DNA of 64,000 nucleotides from Kineosporiaceae bacterium (GCA_016713225.1 JADJPO010000007.1:90105-154104); one strand, 5' to 3'; counted from the first letter of the stretch, positions 1 through 8,510 are shown. Made by a program: numbers and translations. The notes: a model not told the origin generated them from the letters alone.

Positions 1-1549
1 TCAGCACGTGGACGCCGCCACGAGTGGCCTCCAGGGAGCCGCCACCCACGCTCGGCAGATAGATCTGGCGAGCCGAACTCGACGGCGACTGGGACAGCGC
101 AGCGATCGCCGACGGGATGCCGTACCCACCGTAGGTGCGGTTACGCCAGGTGAGCAGCGCCGCGTAGTCCTCCGGCTTCATCCCCCGCCGCTTGGCCTCG
201 GCCTTCAGCTCCTCGGTGATCTCCACCGGCCGCAGCGAGGTCGCCGTCGAGGTGATCAGCGCCTTGATCTGGTCCGGTGTGGCCGTGGGGTTCTTCTGCA
301 CCACGAGCGCCGCCAGACCCGACACGATCGCGGCCGCCTCCGAGGTCCCCGACCCCCGCTGGAACCGGGTGCCCACCTTGCCCTGGTTCTCGGCCAGGGT
401 GTCGATGAACGAGCCCGGCACCCGCAGTCCGATGGTGCTGACCGCCGGCGCGACCACGTCGACCGGCCGCAACACGGTGCCGTTCTGCGCGAAGTCGGCC
501 ACCACGTCGTCCGACGTCACGACGGTTCCCATGCTGTCCAGCCCACCGACAGCAAGGACGTACGGGTCGTAGGCCGGCGAGGCCAGCTTGGTCTGGGTCT
601 TGCCCTCGTTACCGGCGGAGGCGACGACGACCAGGCCGCGCTTCCAGGCCTGCTCGGCGGCGTAGGCCAGCGGGTCGACCAGATACGACTGGGCGCTGTC
701 GGTGCCGAAGCTGAGGTTGAGCACCCGGATGTTCAGACCGGAGTCGTGCGCGTGCTGCACGGTCCAGTCGATGGCCGCGATCACCTGGGAGACGTCGGCC
801 GCCCCGTTGCGTGCCCCGACCTTGACGTTCACGATGCGCGAGTCGGGTGCCACTCCGGTGAAGATCCGGGTATCACTGAGAGAGCTTCCGGTCAGGCAGG
901 TCGAGCAGTTGCCCTTCGTACTCAGCAGTGGGTCGCGTCCCGCGATCAGACCCGCCATGAAGGTGCCGTGCCCGAACCCGTCGACGCCCGGCGTGCTGGT
1001 CTGGGAGTCGAAGGACAGGTCCGGCCCCACGATCACCTTGCCGGCGGCGTCCAGACCGGGCACGGTGCTGACCCCGGTGTCGATCACCGCGACGTCCACA
1101 CCGGCGCCGGTCCAGCCCTTGGCCCACGCGGCCTGGGCTCCCACGATCTGGGTGATGGACGACGACGACCCGGCGGCCGCCACGTCGTAGCCGAGCCCGG
1201 GGTCGATCGACGTCGGGTGCACGGCGCGGTCGGGGGTCACCGAGACCACGGCAGGTGCCGCGCTCAGCCGGGCCACGGCCTGAGCCGAACCCTGCGCCGC
1301 GAAGCCGTGCACGATGTCGAGGCGGCGCGTGATCTGCAGGCCGAGGTCCTCGGCCCGGCGCTGGACGGCGGACTCCTGGCCCGCTGCCGCCATCACCACC
1401 ACGGAACTCACCTCGGTGTCGAGGCCCCCGGCGCCGCCGCTCGCGGCCGCCGCGGAGCCCGTCGCCAAGGGCAGAGCCAGGGCAGGCAGGGCAAGGAGGG
1501 CACCGAGCGCGCTGCCCCGGGCGGTGAACAGCCCGAGTCGACGGCTCAC
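1..1549 (-). CDS. Secreted S8 (subtilisin-like) serine protease, C-terminus beyond window
   Basis: The frame runs off the left edge of the window, so the C-terminus is missing; 516 codons are visible. It starts with a signal peptide (Arg-rich start, then a long Ala/Leu core to about residue 36). A propeptide-like stretch follows (about 45-110), then a complete S8 catalytic domain. The triad is visible as Asp157 in VIDTG, His194 in GHGTFMAG and Ser403 in GSGTSEAAA, with the oxyanion Asn314 in SAGNEG. It should be an exported endopeptidase acting outside the membrane. The GTG start at 1549 overlaps the TGA of the upstream small secreted peptide (GTGA), so the two are probably translationally coupled. 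A second GTG six bases upstream is possible but would lose this overlap. The natural substrate is unknown. Confidence 0.9.
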   Translation of the reverse strand, partial: MSRRLGLFTARGSALGALLALPALALPLATGSAAAASGGAGGLDTEVSSVVVMAAAGQESAVQRRAEDLGLQITRRLDIVHGFAAQGSAQAVARLSAAPAVVSVTPDRAVHPTSIDPGLGYDVAAAGSSSSITQIVGAQAAWAKGWTGAGVDVAVIDTGVSTVPGLDAAGKVIVGPDLSFDSQTSTPGVDGFGHGTFMAGLIAGRDPLLSTKGNCSTCLTGSSLSDTRIFTGVAPDSRIVNVKVGARNGAADVSQVIAAIDWTVQHAHDSGLNIRVLNLSFGTDSAQSYLVDPLAYAAEQAWKRGLVVVASAGNEGKTQTKLASPAYDPYVLAVGGLDSMGTVVTSDDVVADFAQNGTVLRPVDVVAPAVSTIGLRVPGSFIDTLAENQGKVGTRFQRGSGTSEAAAIVSGLAALVVQKNPTATPDQIKALITSTATSLRPVEITEELKAEAKRRGMKPEDYAALLTWRNRTYGGYGIPSAIAALSQSPSSSARQIYLPSVGGGSLEATRGGVHVL

Positions 1550-1752
1550 TGCCACCGCACCCCCCGACAGGTGCTGATCGGGTCCTTGATCGGTGACAGC
1601 GCCGAGAGTCGCTGCACGGTCGGATCACCCGCCGACAACGTGGTGACCGCCGAGGCGGATCCTGCTCCGGTGAACAGCAGGATGGTCAGTAACCCCGCCA
1701 CGAGACCACCTCGCCGCACTGCGCCTCGTCCGAATCGGGTGCGCTCGTCCAT
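1546..1752 (-). CDS. Small secreted peptide coupled to the S8 protease
   Basis: This 68-residue protein starts at the ATG at 1752, behind a purine-rich AGGGAG ribosome site. It has a clear Sec signal peptide: charged DERTRFGRGAVRR, then a hydrophobic core ending ASA near residue 33. The mature part is only about 35 residues and contains a single Cys. Its stop overlaps the protease start by four bases. I do not recognise the family. From context it could be a separately encoded inhibitor, propeptide or chaperone of the protease; that is inference. An upstream in-frame ATG at 1824 exists but would place 24 unlikely residues before the signal peptide. Confidence 0.6.
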   Translation of the reverse strand: MDERTRFGRGAVRRGGLVAGLLTILLFTGAGSASAVTTLSAGDPTVQRLSALSPIKDPISTCRGVRWQ

Positions 1753-1925
1753 GCTCGCAACTCCCTGCTGTCGTAGTCGTGACCCAACGTGCTCTTCTGA
1801 CTGCTCCAAGTTAGAAAGCAACAACGAGTCAGCGCTACATCACAGCGAGCCACCACCCGTGTGGCCGGGTGGGGTGACCCGAGCGGGTCAACGGCTTCCC
1901 GTTCGGAGCATCCGAGCGGTCGAAC

Positions 1926-2852
1926 TCAGCGGGGACGGCTCGCCGGGGCGGCCGCCTGGGCCGCCGTGCGCAGCGCCCGGATCATCCGCCGCACGGCCGG
2001 CTGATCTGTCAGCGATCGTCGGGTGACCAACCAGATGTGGCGCGGTGCCGGCGGCTGCTGCAACCGGCGCACCACCACCTGCTCGCGTACGGCGCCCAGG
2101 GCGAGCAGCGGTGCCAGGGCCACTCCCAGCCCCGCGGCCACATAGCCCTGGGTGACCGCGAACTCGTCACCCTCGGCACTGACGCGCGGCGTGAACCCGG
2201 CCCGGCGGCACGCGGTCACGGTCGCCTCCCGCACATAGTCGGCCGCGCCCGTGGTGATCACCCAATCGGCGTCGGCCAACGCGGACACGTCGATCGCCCG
2301 CCGGTGTGCCAGCGGGTGGTCGTGTTGCAGCAACAGCCGGTACTCGTCGTCCAGCAGGTGGGTTCGCACCAGATCGTCCTGGGGCTCGGCGCCTCGGGCG
2401 AACGGCTCCACCACGATGACCAGCTCGACCTCACCGGCCCGCAGCCGGCGCAGCGCGCCGTCCGTCTCGTCGACCAGTGGCCGCACGTGCAGACCCGGCA
2501 TCACCCGACGCAACTCGGCGATCGCCGGGGGCAGCAGCGACTCGCCCGCCGAGTGGAACGAGACCACCCGCAACCGGCCGGTGCGCCCGGCCCGCAGATC
2601 GGCCAGTTCACCCTCGGCGTCGGCCACGGCGCGCAGGATGCGTTCGGCGTGCTCGGCCAGCAGCAGTCCCGCCGCGGTCGGCCGGACGCCGCGGCCCGCC
2701 TTCTCGTACAAGGGCGAGCCGGCCTCGTGCTCGAGTTGATCGAGCTGCTGGCTGACCGCCGAGACGGTGTACCCCAGGGACGCCGCCGCCGCGGTGAGCG
2801 TGCCCTCGGCGATCACGGTGCGATGGACGACGAGCAAGCGAGTGGTGAGCAC
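1926..2852 (-). CDS. LysR-family transcriptional regulator
   Basis: The protein has about 308 residues, normal for LysR regulators. The N-terminal winged helix-turn-helix is visible (GTLTAAAASLGYTVSAVSQQ, near residues 15-34), followed by the linker helix and a periplasmic-binding-protein-like effector domain with the LRVVSF first strand. I chose the GTG at 2852 because it places the HTH at the usual distance from the start; the open frame extends to 2963 but those residues do not look like LysR. It is divergent from the small membrane protein genes at 2984 and 3168. A palindrome just upstream of the start is a candidate operator. The effector and targets are unknown. Confidence 0.85.
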   Translation of the reverse strand: MLTTRLLVVHRTVIAEGTLTAAAASLGYTVSAVSQQLDQLEHEAGSPLYEKAGRGVRPTAAGLLLAEHAERILRAVADAEGELADLRAGRTGRLRVVSFHSAGESLLPPAIAELRRVMPGLHVRPLVDETDGALRRLRAGEVELVIVVEPFARGAEPQDDLVRTHLLDDEYRLLLQHDHPLAHRRAIDVSALADADWVITTGAADYVREATVTACRRAGFTPRVSAEGDEFAVTQGYVAAGLGVALAPLLALGAVREQVVVRRLQQPPAPRHIWLVTRRSLTDQPAVRRMIRALRTAAQAAAPASRPR

Positions 2853-2861
2853 GCTCCATTG

Positions 2862-2876
2862 TTCAGCAGAACTGAA
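2862..2876. promoter_or_regulatory. Candidate LysR operator palindrome
   Basis: A perfect inverted repeat TTCAG-N5-CTGAA sits 10 bases upstream of the LysR start, in the divergent intergenic region. It contains the T-N11-A core typical of LysR binding sites. A role in autoregulation, or in control of the divergent micro-protein genes, is inferred only from position and symmetry. Confidence 0.3.
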
Positions 2877-2983
2877 GTGTCTTTCAATAACCCTCGCTGG
2901 ATTTCGAACGATATATGGCCGATGATAGAGACATCCCGACGGGGACTCCGTCGGGAGACGCACTACTGAGAAGGCGACCGGTC

Positions 2984-3118
2984 ATGTTGGTTCTGTTCCT
3001 GATCCTGCTGGCGATCTGCATCGTGGCGCCCTGGCTCGGCCAGGACACCAGCGATGGCCACTCCGAGAACTCTCACCCGTCGCAGGGTTGGTACCCCGCC
3101 CTGCCCACCCCCCACTGA
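2984..3118 (+). CDS. Micro membrane protein 1 (44 residues)
   Basis: The ATG at 2984 follows a good ribosome site (GAGAAGG). The product is a single hydrophobic helix at residues 1-20 followed by a short polar tail with the motifs APWLGQDTSD and QGWYP near the C-terminus. A 46-residue paralog with the same motifs lies 50 bases downstream, which supports that both are real genes. The orientation of the helix and the function are unknown. Upstream in-frame starts (2915) lack a ribosome site. Confidence 0.6.
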   Translation: MLVLFLILLAICIVAPWLGQDTSDGHSENSHPSQGWYPALPTPH

Positions 3119-3167
3119 CGCATTCGGCGACACCGAACGCCACGCCATCCATCGAGAGGCAACAGCA

Positions 3168-3308
3168 ATGCTCACCACACTGCTCCTCACGCTGCTGGTG
3201 ACCTGCCTCGTGGCCCCATGGCTGGGGCAGGACACCAGCGACGCGCACGCTGAGCGCGCCCGCCCGCAGCAAGGCTGGTACCCGACGCTGCCCGAGCGCC
3301 GCTACTGA
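3168..3308 (+). CDS. Micro membrane protein 2 (46 residues), paralog of the preceding gene
   Basis: The ATG at 3168 follows GAGAGG. One transmembrane helix (residues 1-18) is followed by APWLGQDTSD, a variable stretch and QGWYP.LP, matching the upstream gene almost residue for residue in these blocks. The conserved tail in two copies suggests a functional peptide segment and not merely a membrane anchor. The stop overlaps the end of the convergent methyltransferase gene by a few bases. Function unknown. Confidence 0.6.
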   Translation: MLTTLLLTLLVTCLVAPWLGQDTSDAHAERARPQQGWYPTLPERRY

Positions 3309-4144
3309 GGGGTCTGCTCGGCGCGTTGCGCCACCCGACGGCCCACGAGCACGGTGGCCCCGCGCTCGGCGTCGTGGCGTACCTCGGCCGTCAGCCCTGC
3401 CCCCGCCGCGGCCCGCGCCGCCACGGGCGCCTGTGAACGCGCCCCTTCCACCAGCAGGACGCCGTCCGGTGCCAGCCACTCACCGGCACCGCTGATGACG
3501 CGCCGCGCGATCGCCAAACCGTCGTCCCCGCCGTCCAGTGCCCTGAGCGGCTCGAACACCCGGGCCTCGATCGGCATCGTCGCGACCGCACCGGTCGGCA
3601 CGTAGGGCGGCGAGCAGACGATGAGATCGACGCGACCGCGCAGCCCGAGGGCCAGCGGCCGATACAGATCGCCCGTCACCACGTCGGCGGTCGACCCGTC
3701 CTCGACCAGTCCCGCCAGCTCGGCGAGATTGCCCCGGGCGCAGGCGACGGCCACGGGATCGACGTCCACGGCGTGGATCTCGATCCGTTCGATCCGCCGC
3801 GCGATCGCCCCGGCGATCGCCCCGGAGCCGCAACAGAGGTCCACGACCACCGGACGCCGCCGGCCCAGACCGATCAGCTCGTCGACGGCGACCTCGACCA
3901 CGAACTCGCTGCGCCGTCGGGGCACGAACACCCCCTCACCCACCCGCACCCGCCAGCCGTCGAACGCGGCCCAGCCCACGATGTGCTCGAGCGGATGGCC
4001 CTGCTCCCGGCGGCGGACCATGACCTCGAGCAGCTGGGCGTCGAGGTGACCCGCCTCGGTGGTGGCCTCGAGCAGCAGCCCGGCCTCGTCCTCGGCGAAC
4101 ACGCACCCGGCCGCCCGCAGCCGCACGGTGAGCGTCGCGTGCAC
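3302..4144 (-). CDS. Putative protein N5-glutamine methyltransferase (PrmC/HemK-related)
   Basis: The 280-residue protein has the PrmC architecture: an N-terminal helical bundle with the HPLEHIVG.A.F.G block, then a Rossmann methyltransferase fold with motif I DLCCGSGAIAGAIA (near residue 100). The catalytic-type motif is CSPPYVP where PrmC has NPPY. This Cys variant is known from the PrmC-related group TIGR03704, so the substrate may not be a release factor. The GTG at 4144 is the first standard start. However, a strong GAGGAGG site lies about 27 bases upstream and is followed by in-frame ATC at 4165, so the true start may be non-canonical. Confidence 0.8.
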   Translation of the reverse strand: MHATLTVRLRAAGCVFAEDEAGLLLEATTEAGHLDAQLLEVMVRRREQGHPLEHIVGWAAFDGWRVRVGEGVFVPRRRSEFVVEVAVDELIGLGRRRPVVVDLCCGSGAIAGAIARRIERIEIHAVDVDPVAVACARGNLAELAGLVEDGSTADVVTGDLYRPLALGLRGRVDLIVCSPPYVPTGAVATMPIEARVFEPLRALDGGDDGLAIARRVISGAGEWLAPDGVLLVEGARSQAPVAARAAAGAGLTAEVRHDAERGATVLVGRRVAQRAEQTPQ

Positions 4145-4290
4145 CTGCTCGAGATCGTCGTCGATGGTTCGCCTCCTCGCGAGAGCACCCTAGATGGCCA
4201 CCACCCCAAATCGGTGTCAAGCAGGCACCCGACGGGTCAGATCCGGGGCACCTGTGCCAGATCACCGGCCCGGCAGGTACGGTCCCGGCC

Positions 4291-4593
4291 ATGGAGTTCG
4301 CCATCTTCCTGCAGCGCATCGACGACCGGCCGTTGACCCACGACGTGGTCAGTGCCCACGTCGCGGGCCTGCGACACCTGGACGAGCAGGGGCGCCTGAT
4401 CGCCGCCGGCCCCCTGGCCGACGGCACCGGCGGGTTGGTTCTGGCCCACTTCGATTCCCAGGACGAGGCCGAGGCGTTCGCGCGATCCGACGCCTTCGTG
4501 GCCCACGGCTACGAGAGTTTCGAGGTCCAGCCGTGGATGTGGGCGAACCGCGGCAACGGCTATCTGCTGCAGGACGGCGCCGCGCAGGGGTGA
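4291..4593 (+). CDS. YciI-family protein
   Basis: The 100-residue protein begins MEFAIFLQ and has the ferredoxin-like YCII layout. The helix containing HVAGLRHLDEQGRL is followed by AGPLADGTGG, an acidic DSQDEAEAFARSDAF helix and a final VQPWMW strand. Family members are small, probably dimeric enzymes or binding proteins related to dienelactone or muconolactone isomerase folds; no specific reaction can be assigned. The family's usual His-Asp pair is represented by H23 and D49 or nearby acidic residues, which I cannot confirm without alignment. Confidence 0.8.
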   Translation: MEFAIFLQRIDDRPLTHDVVSAHVAGLRHLDEQGRLIAAGPLADGTGGLVLAHFDSQDEAEAFARSDAFVAHGYESFEVQPWMWANRGNGYLLQDGAAQG

Positions 4594-4617
4594 TCGTGCG
4601 ACGCACTGCCGGCTCGG

Positions 4618-5364
4618 GTGGGCTATAAACGCGGGGTGCTCACCTCCAGGACTCGCGCTCCCGACAGCCACCGGCTCGGCGTGGGACGGCTCGGCGTCGA
4701 CCGCGACGGGCTGGTGACCGCGGCCGTCTTCGCCGGCCTGACCGGCCTGCTCGGGGCACGACGAGCGCCCCGGTCGGCGCGGCTGGTCCGCGTGGTGACC
4801 GCCGTGGCAGGCGTGGCGCTGACCCTGTTCTTCCGCGACCCGGACCGCTCGCCCAGCGACGACCCGGGTTGGACGCCGGACCCGGACGAGGTGTTGGCGG
4901 CCTCCGACGGGCGGATCCTGTCGGTCGAGGAGGTCGAGGACCCTCGGATCGGGCCCGGCCGGTGGTTGCGCATCGCCACCTTCCTGTCGGTGCTCGACGT
5001 CCACGTCAACCGGACGCCGATCAGCGGCGAGGTGGTCGCCGTCCAGCGGCATCGCGGCGGGTATGCGATGGCGCAGACCGAGGGCGCCGAGCACAACGTC
5101 GCGGCCTACCTGACCCTGGGCACCACACACGGCCCGGTGATCGTGGCGCAACGCACCGGCCTCATCGCGCGACGCATCGTGGTGCGCACCCGACCGGGGG
5201 ATCGGCTGCGGGCCGGTCAACGGTTCGGACTCATCCGGTTCGGTTCGCGGACCGATGTGTACCTGCCCGCCGGGACGGCGCGGGCAGAAGTTTCCGTTGG
5301 CGAGAGAGTGATCGGCGGGCGCACTGTTCTCGCCCGGTTCACACGGTCCGACCTGCAGGAATGA
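4618..5364 (+). CDS. psd: Phosphatidylserine decarboxylase (short, archaeal/mycobacterial-type)
   Basis: This enzyme makes phosphatidylethanolamine from phosphatidylserine at the membrane. The 248-residue proenzyme contains two membrane-spanning or hydrophobic segments near the N-terminus (about 33-72), the FFRDPDR block, DVHVNR (127-132) and the self-cleavage site RFGSRTD. Cleavage before Ser210 would generate the pyruvoyl cofactor of the small chain. The GTG at 4618 is used here; another GTG at 4636 is an equally plausible start. The downstream CDP-alcohol phosphotransferase is the expected partner that makes its substrate, so 4.6-6.4 kb is a phospholipid locus. Confidence 0.9.
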   Translation: MGYKRGVLTSRTRAPDSHRLGVGRLGVDRDGLVTAAVFAGLTGLLGARRAPRSARLVRVVTAVAGVALTLFFRDPDRSPSDDPGWTPDPDEVLAASDGRILSVEEVEDPRIGPGRWLRIATFLSVLDVHVNRTPISGEVVAVQRHRGGYAMAQTEGAEHNVAAYLTLGTTHGPVIVAQRTGLIARRIVVRTRPGDRLRAGQRFGLIRFGSRTDVYLPAGTARAEVSVGERVIGGRTVLARFTRSDLQE

Positions 5365-5618
5365 GTGAACCGCAGGTGGCGGCGGTGGCGAGACAGGTCG
5401 GTGACGGCGACGAGCGGCAGGCTGCGGTCGTTGTTCCGAACACCCGTGATGTGGTGTGCTTTACGCGCCCCTGACCATCCATGGCTCGCCGATCGACACC
5501 GGTGGGCCGCAGTTTTCCGCTGGCGCTGGTCGGCCCGATGTGCCGTAGGGGGCCGGTTCGTGCGACCACGCACGCCCCGGGCACGAGGCATGATCTGGCC
5601 TAGGAGGACAGCGAGACG

Positions 5619-6419
5619 ATGACGCCCGAATCCGCGACGGGTGGCAGAGCAGCCCCGTTGTCCCCCGACCTCACCACGTCCCTGGACGAGGCGCTCGCCG
5701 AGGCCCCGTTGGCCCCCGTCCCGCCGCTGTTGCCCGGCCCGCGTACCCGGGGGCGACTGATCCGGTTCGGGCTCGTCAACCTGCTGACCTTGTCGGGTCT
5801 CGCGCTGAGCATCGTCGCGCTGAGCCTGGCGCTGGACGGGCGAACCTCGACCGCTGCGCTGGTGATGATCCTGGTTGCCGCCGGTGACGGTGCTGATGGC
5901 CTGCTCGCCCGCGCCTGGGGGGTGGCGACCCCGTTCGGCGGCCAACTCGACTCGCTGTGCGACATGGCCACGTTCGGCGTGGTCTGCCCGCTGGTGGTGG
6001 TGCAGGCCCACGGCGGCCTGGACAGCCTGCTGCACGGCATGGTGGCCGGCGTCATCGCCATGGCGGTGGCCGCGGCGATCCGGCTCGCCCGCTTCGTGAT
6101 CTCACCCAAGAAGTCGAACTTCTTCGCCGGCATGCCGACCACGGCCACGGCCGTGCTGCTGTGTGGCTGGCTGCTCGTGTTCCCCGATGCCGGGCAACTG
6201 ACCACGACGCTGCTGATGGGCGTCCTGGCGGTCCTGATGGTCACCGAACTGCCCTACCCCAAGCTGGCCGCCGCACCCCGTGCGCCGGGCTGGCTCATCG
6301 GGGTGGCACTGGTGCTGGGTCTGATGGGCGTGCTCGCACCGAACCTGATCATCCCGGCGTTGGGCATCGGGTACCTGTTGTTCGGGCCCGTGGTGTGGTT
6401 GGAGCGGCGCTACTTCTAG
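5619..6419 (+). CDS. pssA: CDP-diacylglycerol-serine O-phosphatidyltransferase
   Basis: An integral membrane enzyme of 266 residues that condenses CDP-diacylglycerol with serine. The CDP-alcohol phosphotransferase signature is complete: DG-LL-AR-(8)-G-GQL-D-SLC-D, starting near residue 90, flanked by about seven hydrophobic helices. A strong AGGAGG ribosome site precedes the ATG. Pairing with psd 250 bases upstream identifies the alcohol acceptor as serine rather than inositol or glycerol phosphate. The N-terminal 40 residues are an Ala/Pro-rich cytosolic tail. Confidence 0.9.
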   Translation: MTPESATGGRAAPLSPDLTTSLDEALAEAPLAPVPPLLPGPRTRGRLIRFGLVNLLTLSGLALSIVALSLALDGRTSTAALVMILVAAGDGADGLLARAWGVATPFGGQLDSLCDMATFGVVCPLVVVQAHGGLDSLLHGMVAGVIAMAVAAAIRLARFVISPKKSNFFAGMPTTATAVLLCGWLLVFPDAGQLTTTLLMGVLAVLMVTELPYPKLAAAPRAPGWLIGVALVLGLMGVLAPNLIIPALGIGYLLFGPVVWLERRYF

Positions 6420-6456
6420 GTCAACGCGTTCCACGGGCATCGGCGGAATCGACGGC

Positions 6457-8208
6457 GTGAACGTCATCGGCATGGACCTCGCCTGGGGCGAGAAGAGCCG
6501 CACCGGGCTGGCCGTTCTGGACGAGGCCGGCCGACTGCTGCACGTCGACGCCGTGCGCACCGACGAGCAGATCCTGGCCTCGCTCGCCTCGTTCTCGCAC
6601 GGCCCCGACGGAACGCCCGCCGACCTGCTGGTGGCGATCGATGCCCCACTGATCGTGCGCAACCCCACCGGCAACCGCCCGGCCGAGGCCGCGCTCAACC
6701 GTGATTTCGCGCGATTCGAGGCCGGGGCTCATCCCGTCAACACCGGCAAACCCGAGTTCAGCGGAGTGCCCCGAGGTGCCCGGCTGGGCGCCGTTCTGGG
6801 TCTGGACCTGAATCCCCGATCGCAGCGCGCGCGCCGGGCCATCGAGGTCTATCCGCACGCCGCCACCGTCGCCCTGTTCCGGCTCGGCCGCACGCTGAAG
6901 TACAAGAACAAGCCCGGGCGCGGCCTGCCGCTGCTGCGCGCCGAACTGCTCACCCTGATGCGGCTGCTCGAGGGCCTCGCCGATGCCGCTCCCGCGCTGC
7001 TGCTCGACGGTCCGGACTCGCCCTGGCCCGGCCTGGTGACGGCGGTCGAGACCGCCGGCCGCAAGAGCGAACTGCGCCGGGTGGAGGACCAGGTCGACGC
7101 GGTGATCTGCGCCTACGTCGCCCTGATGGCGGCCCGGTGCCCGGATCGGCTGACGATCTACGGCGACGACGAGAACGGCTGCATCGTCACCCCGACACTC
7201 CCGATCGACCACGAGCCCATCGGGGCAGCGGTGCGTGAGTATGCGGCTCGACACGACGAGATGGTGCTTGCGGCAACAGGTTTCACCACCTTGGTGCAGG
7301 CGATCCTGGACGAGGCGGGCATCAACTACCTGAGCGTGACCGGCCGAGCCAAGAGCGTGGCGTCCTTTGCCGGCAAGGCCGCTCGGCGGCAGGACGGCGT
7401 GCCCCAGTTCCCGGATCCGTTACGGGAGATCACCGACCAGATCGGCGTGCGCGTGGTCACGTACGTGGCGAGTGATGTCGCCGCCGTGGCCGACCTGCTG
7501 GCCGACCAGGTCGTCGTCACCGATGATCGCGACCTGGGGCACGAGACCGCCAGCGAAGGCCGGTTCGGGTATTCGAGCCGGCATCTGCTGATCACGCTGG
7601 ACGGCGCCCGCGAGGCCGATCCGGCACTCGACCCGTTGCGGGGGCAGGTGGCCGCGGTGCAGATCCGCACCGTGCTGCAGCACGCATGGGCCGAGTTCGA
7701 ACACGACATCCGGTACAAGGGAACGGTTCCCGACGAGCACGCCCGCGAGTTCGACCGTCGGTTCACCCTCGCCGCAGGCCTGCTCGAGCTCGCCGACCGG
7801 GAGTTCACGGCCATTCACGAGCGGCTGCACGGTGGCGTCGTCCCGGTGGCTGCCGAGGAACCACCCGGAGCCTCGGCCGACCCGCGGATCGAGGCCCGCG
7901 AACTGGCGGCCTTCCTGGCCGGGCAATACCCGGACGCCGGCTGGTCGCGCACCGATCACTACGACTGGATCTCGGGGCTGCTGCTCGAGCTGGGCATCAC
8001 CTCGCTACCCGAGTTGAGCGAGACGCTGCGTGCGGTCAACCAGCTGGACCTGCCCGCCCGCATGGCCTACCGCTACCCGCCGGGCGCTGTGCGGCGGCTG
8101 GACGACGCCCTGCTGGCCACCTTCGACGAGCGCTACCTCGGGCTGCACGGCAACGCGCATCGGGTCGCCGCCTTGCGCGCCCGCCGGGACAAGCTGCTCG
8201 GGGCCTGA
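6457..8208 (+). CDS. DUF429 domain fused to a RelA/SpoT synthetase-like domain
   Basis: The 583-residue protein has two halves. Residues 1-245 are a DUF429 domain, an RNase H-like fold, with D7 in GMDLAWG, D62 in AIDAP and EVYPHA (130-135). Residues 250-450 are a (p)ppGpp synthetase-like domain: GRAKS (296-300) with K307, ITDQIGVRVV with D327, GYSSRH (371-376) and VQIRT..QHAWAEFEHD..YKG (401-422). The normally conserved catalytic Glu before QIRT is Ala400 here, so synthesis of alarmones may be lost or altered. A C-terminal helical region (460-583) ends the protein. No hydrolase (HD) domain is present. The gene stands alone after pssA; both strands downstream carry a long hairpin. Confidence 0.75.
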   Translation: MNVIGMDLAWGEKSRTGLAVLDEAGRLLHVDAVRTDEQILASLASFSHGPDGTPADLLVAIDAPLIVRNPTGNRPAEAALNRDFARFEAGAHPVNTGKPEFSGVPRGARLGAVLGLDLNPRSQRARRAIEVYPHAATVALFRLGRTLKYKNKPGRGLPLLRAELLTLMRLLEGLADAAPALLLDGPDSPWPGLVTAVETAGRKSELRRVEDQVDAVICAYVALMAARCPDRLTIYGDDENGCIVTPTLPIDHEPIGAAVREYAARHDEMVLAATGFTTLVQAILDEAGINYLSVTGRAKSVASFAGKAARRQDGVPQFPDPLREITDQIGVRVVTYVASDVAAVADLLADQVVVTDDRDLGHETASEGRFGYSSRHLLITLDGAREADPALDPLRGQVAAVQIRTVLQHAWAEFEHDIRYKGTVPDEHAREFDRRFTLAAGLLELADREFTAIHERLHGGVVPVAAEEPPGASADPRIEARELAAFLAGQYPDAGWSRTDHYDWISGLLLELGITSLPELSETLRAVNQLDLPARMAYRYPPGAVRRLDDALLATFDERYLGLHGNAHRVAALRARRDKLLGA

Positions 8209-8222
8209 GCCACCTCAGCCGA

Positions 8223-8293
8223 CCATGATCACCGTTAGATCGCAGTATCCCCCGGTTCACCCGGAGCAAACTGCGATCCAACGGTGATCATGG
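8223..8293. repeat. Long inverted repeat (24-base arms, 23-base loop)
   Basis: The arms are 8223-8246 and 8270-8293. The left arm begins CCATGATCACCGTT and matches the reverse complement of the right arm at 23 of 24 positions. It lies between the convergent DUF429-RelA and VOC genes. It could act as a bidirectional terminator or be one copy of a dispersed palindromic repeat family; there is no T-run after either arm. Confidence 0.7.
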
Positions 8294-8510
8294 CGAACGT
8301 GCATGCTTGAGCGTGGTCTCCGCTGACGGAATCTCGAGTAGAGGTAGGAAACCAGCCCCGGGTCGAGCGACCATGCGAGCGCGCCGGGCCACGTCCTCTG
8401 TCCCGGAAGCGCCAGGAAGCGCTCTCCCAAGCATCCGCGCATGCTTCGTCGCCGAGCGGGTGGGGCCCGTGGCGCCGGCCGATCAGGTGTACCCGACGAC
8501 GCAGCACGGG
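8294..8510. other. Intergenic stretch without a recognisable gene
   Basis: Together with the hairpin this fills 8209-8510. The short open frames on either strand show no start with a ribosome site and no recognisable domain, and I see nothing else in it. Confidence 0.5.

Noticed and set aside
8..2026. Long plus-strand open frame (672 codons) over the protease and LysR genes
   Set aside because: It is antisense to two clear genes, has no domain and shows the Arg/Gly/His-rich composition of a shadow frame in high-GC DNA.
5361..5474. 37-codon frame overlapping the psd stop (ATGA)
   Set aside because: The overlap is attractive, but there is no ribosome site, domain or paralog to support it.
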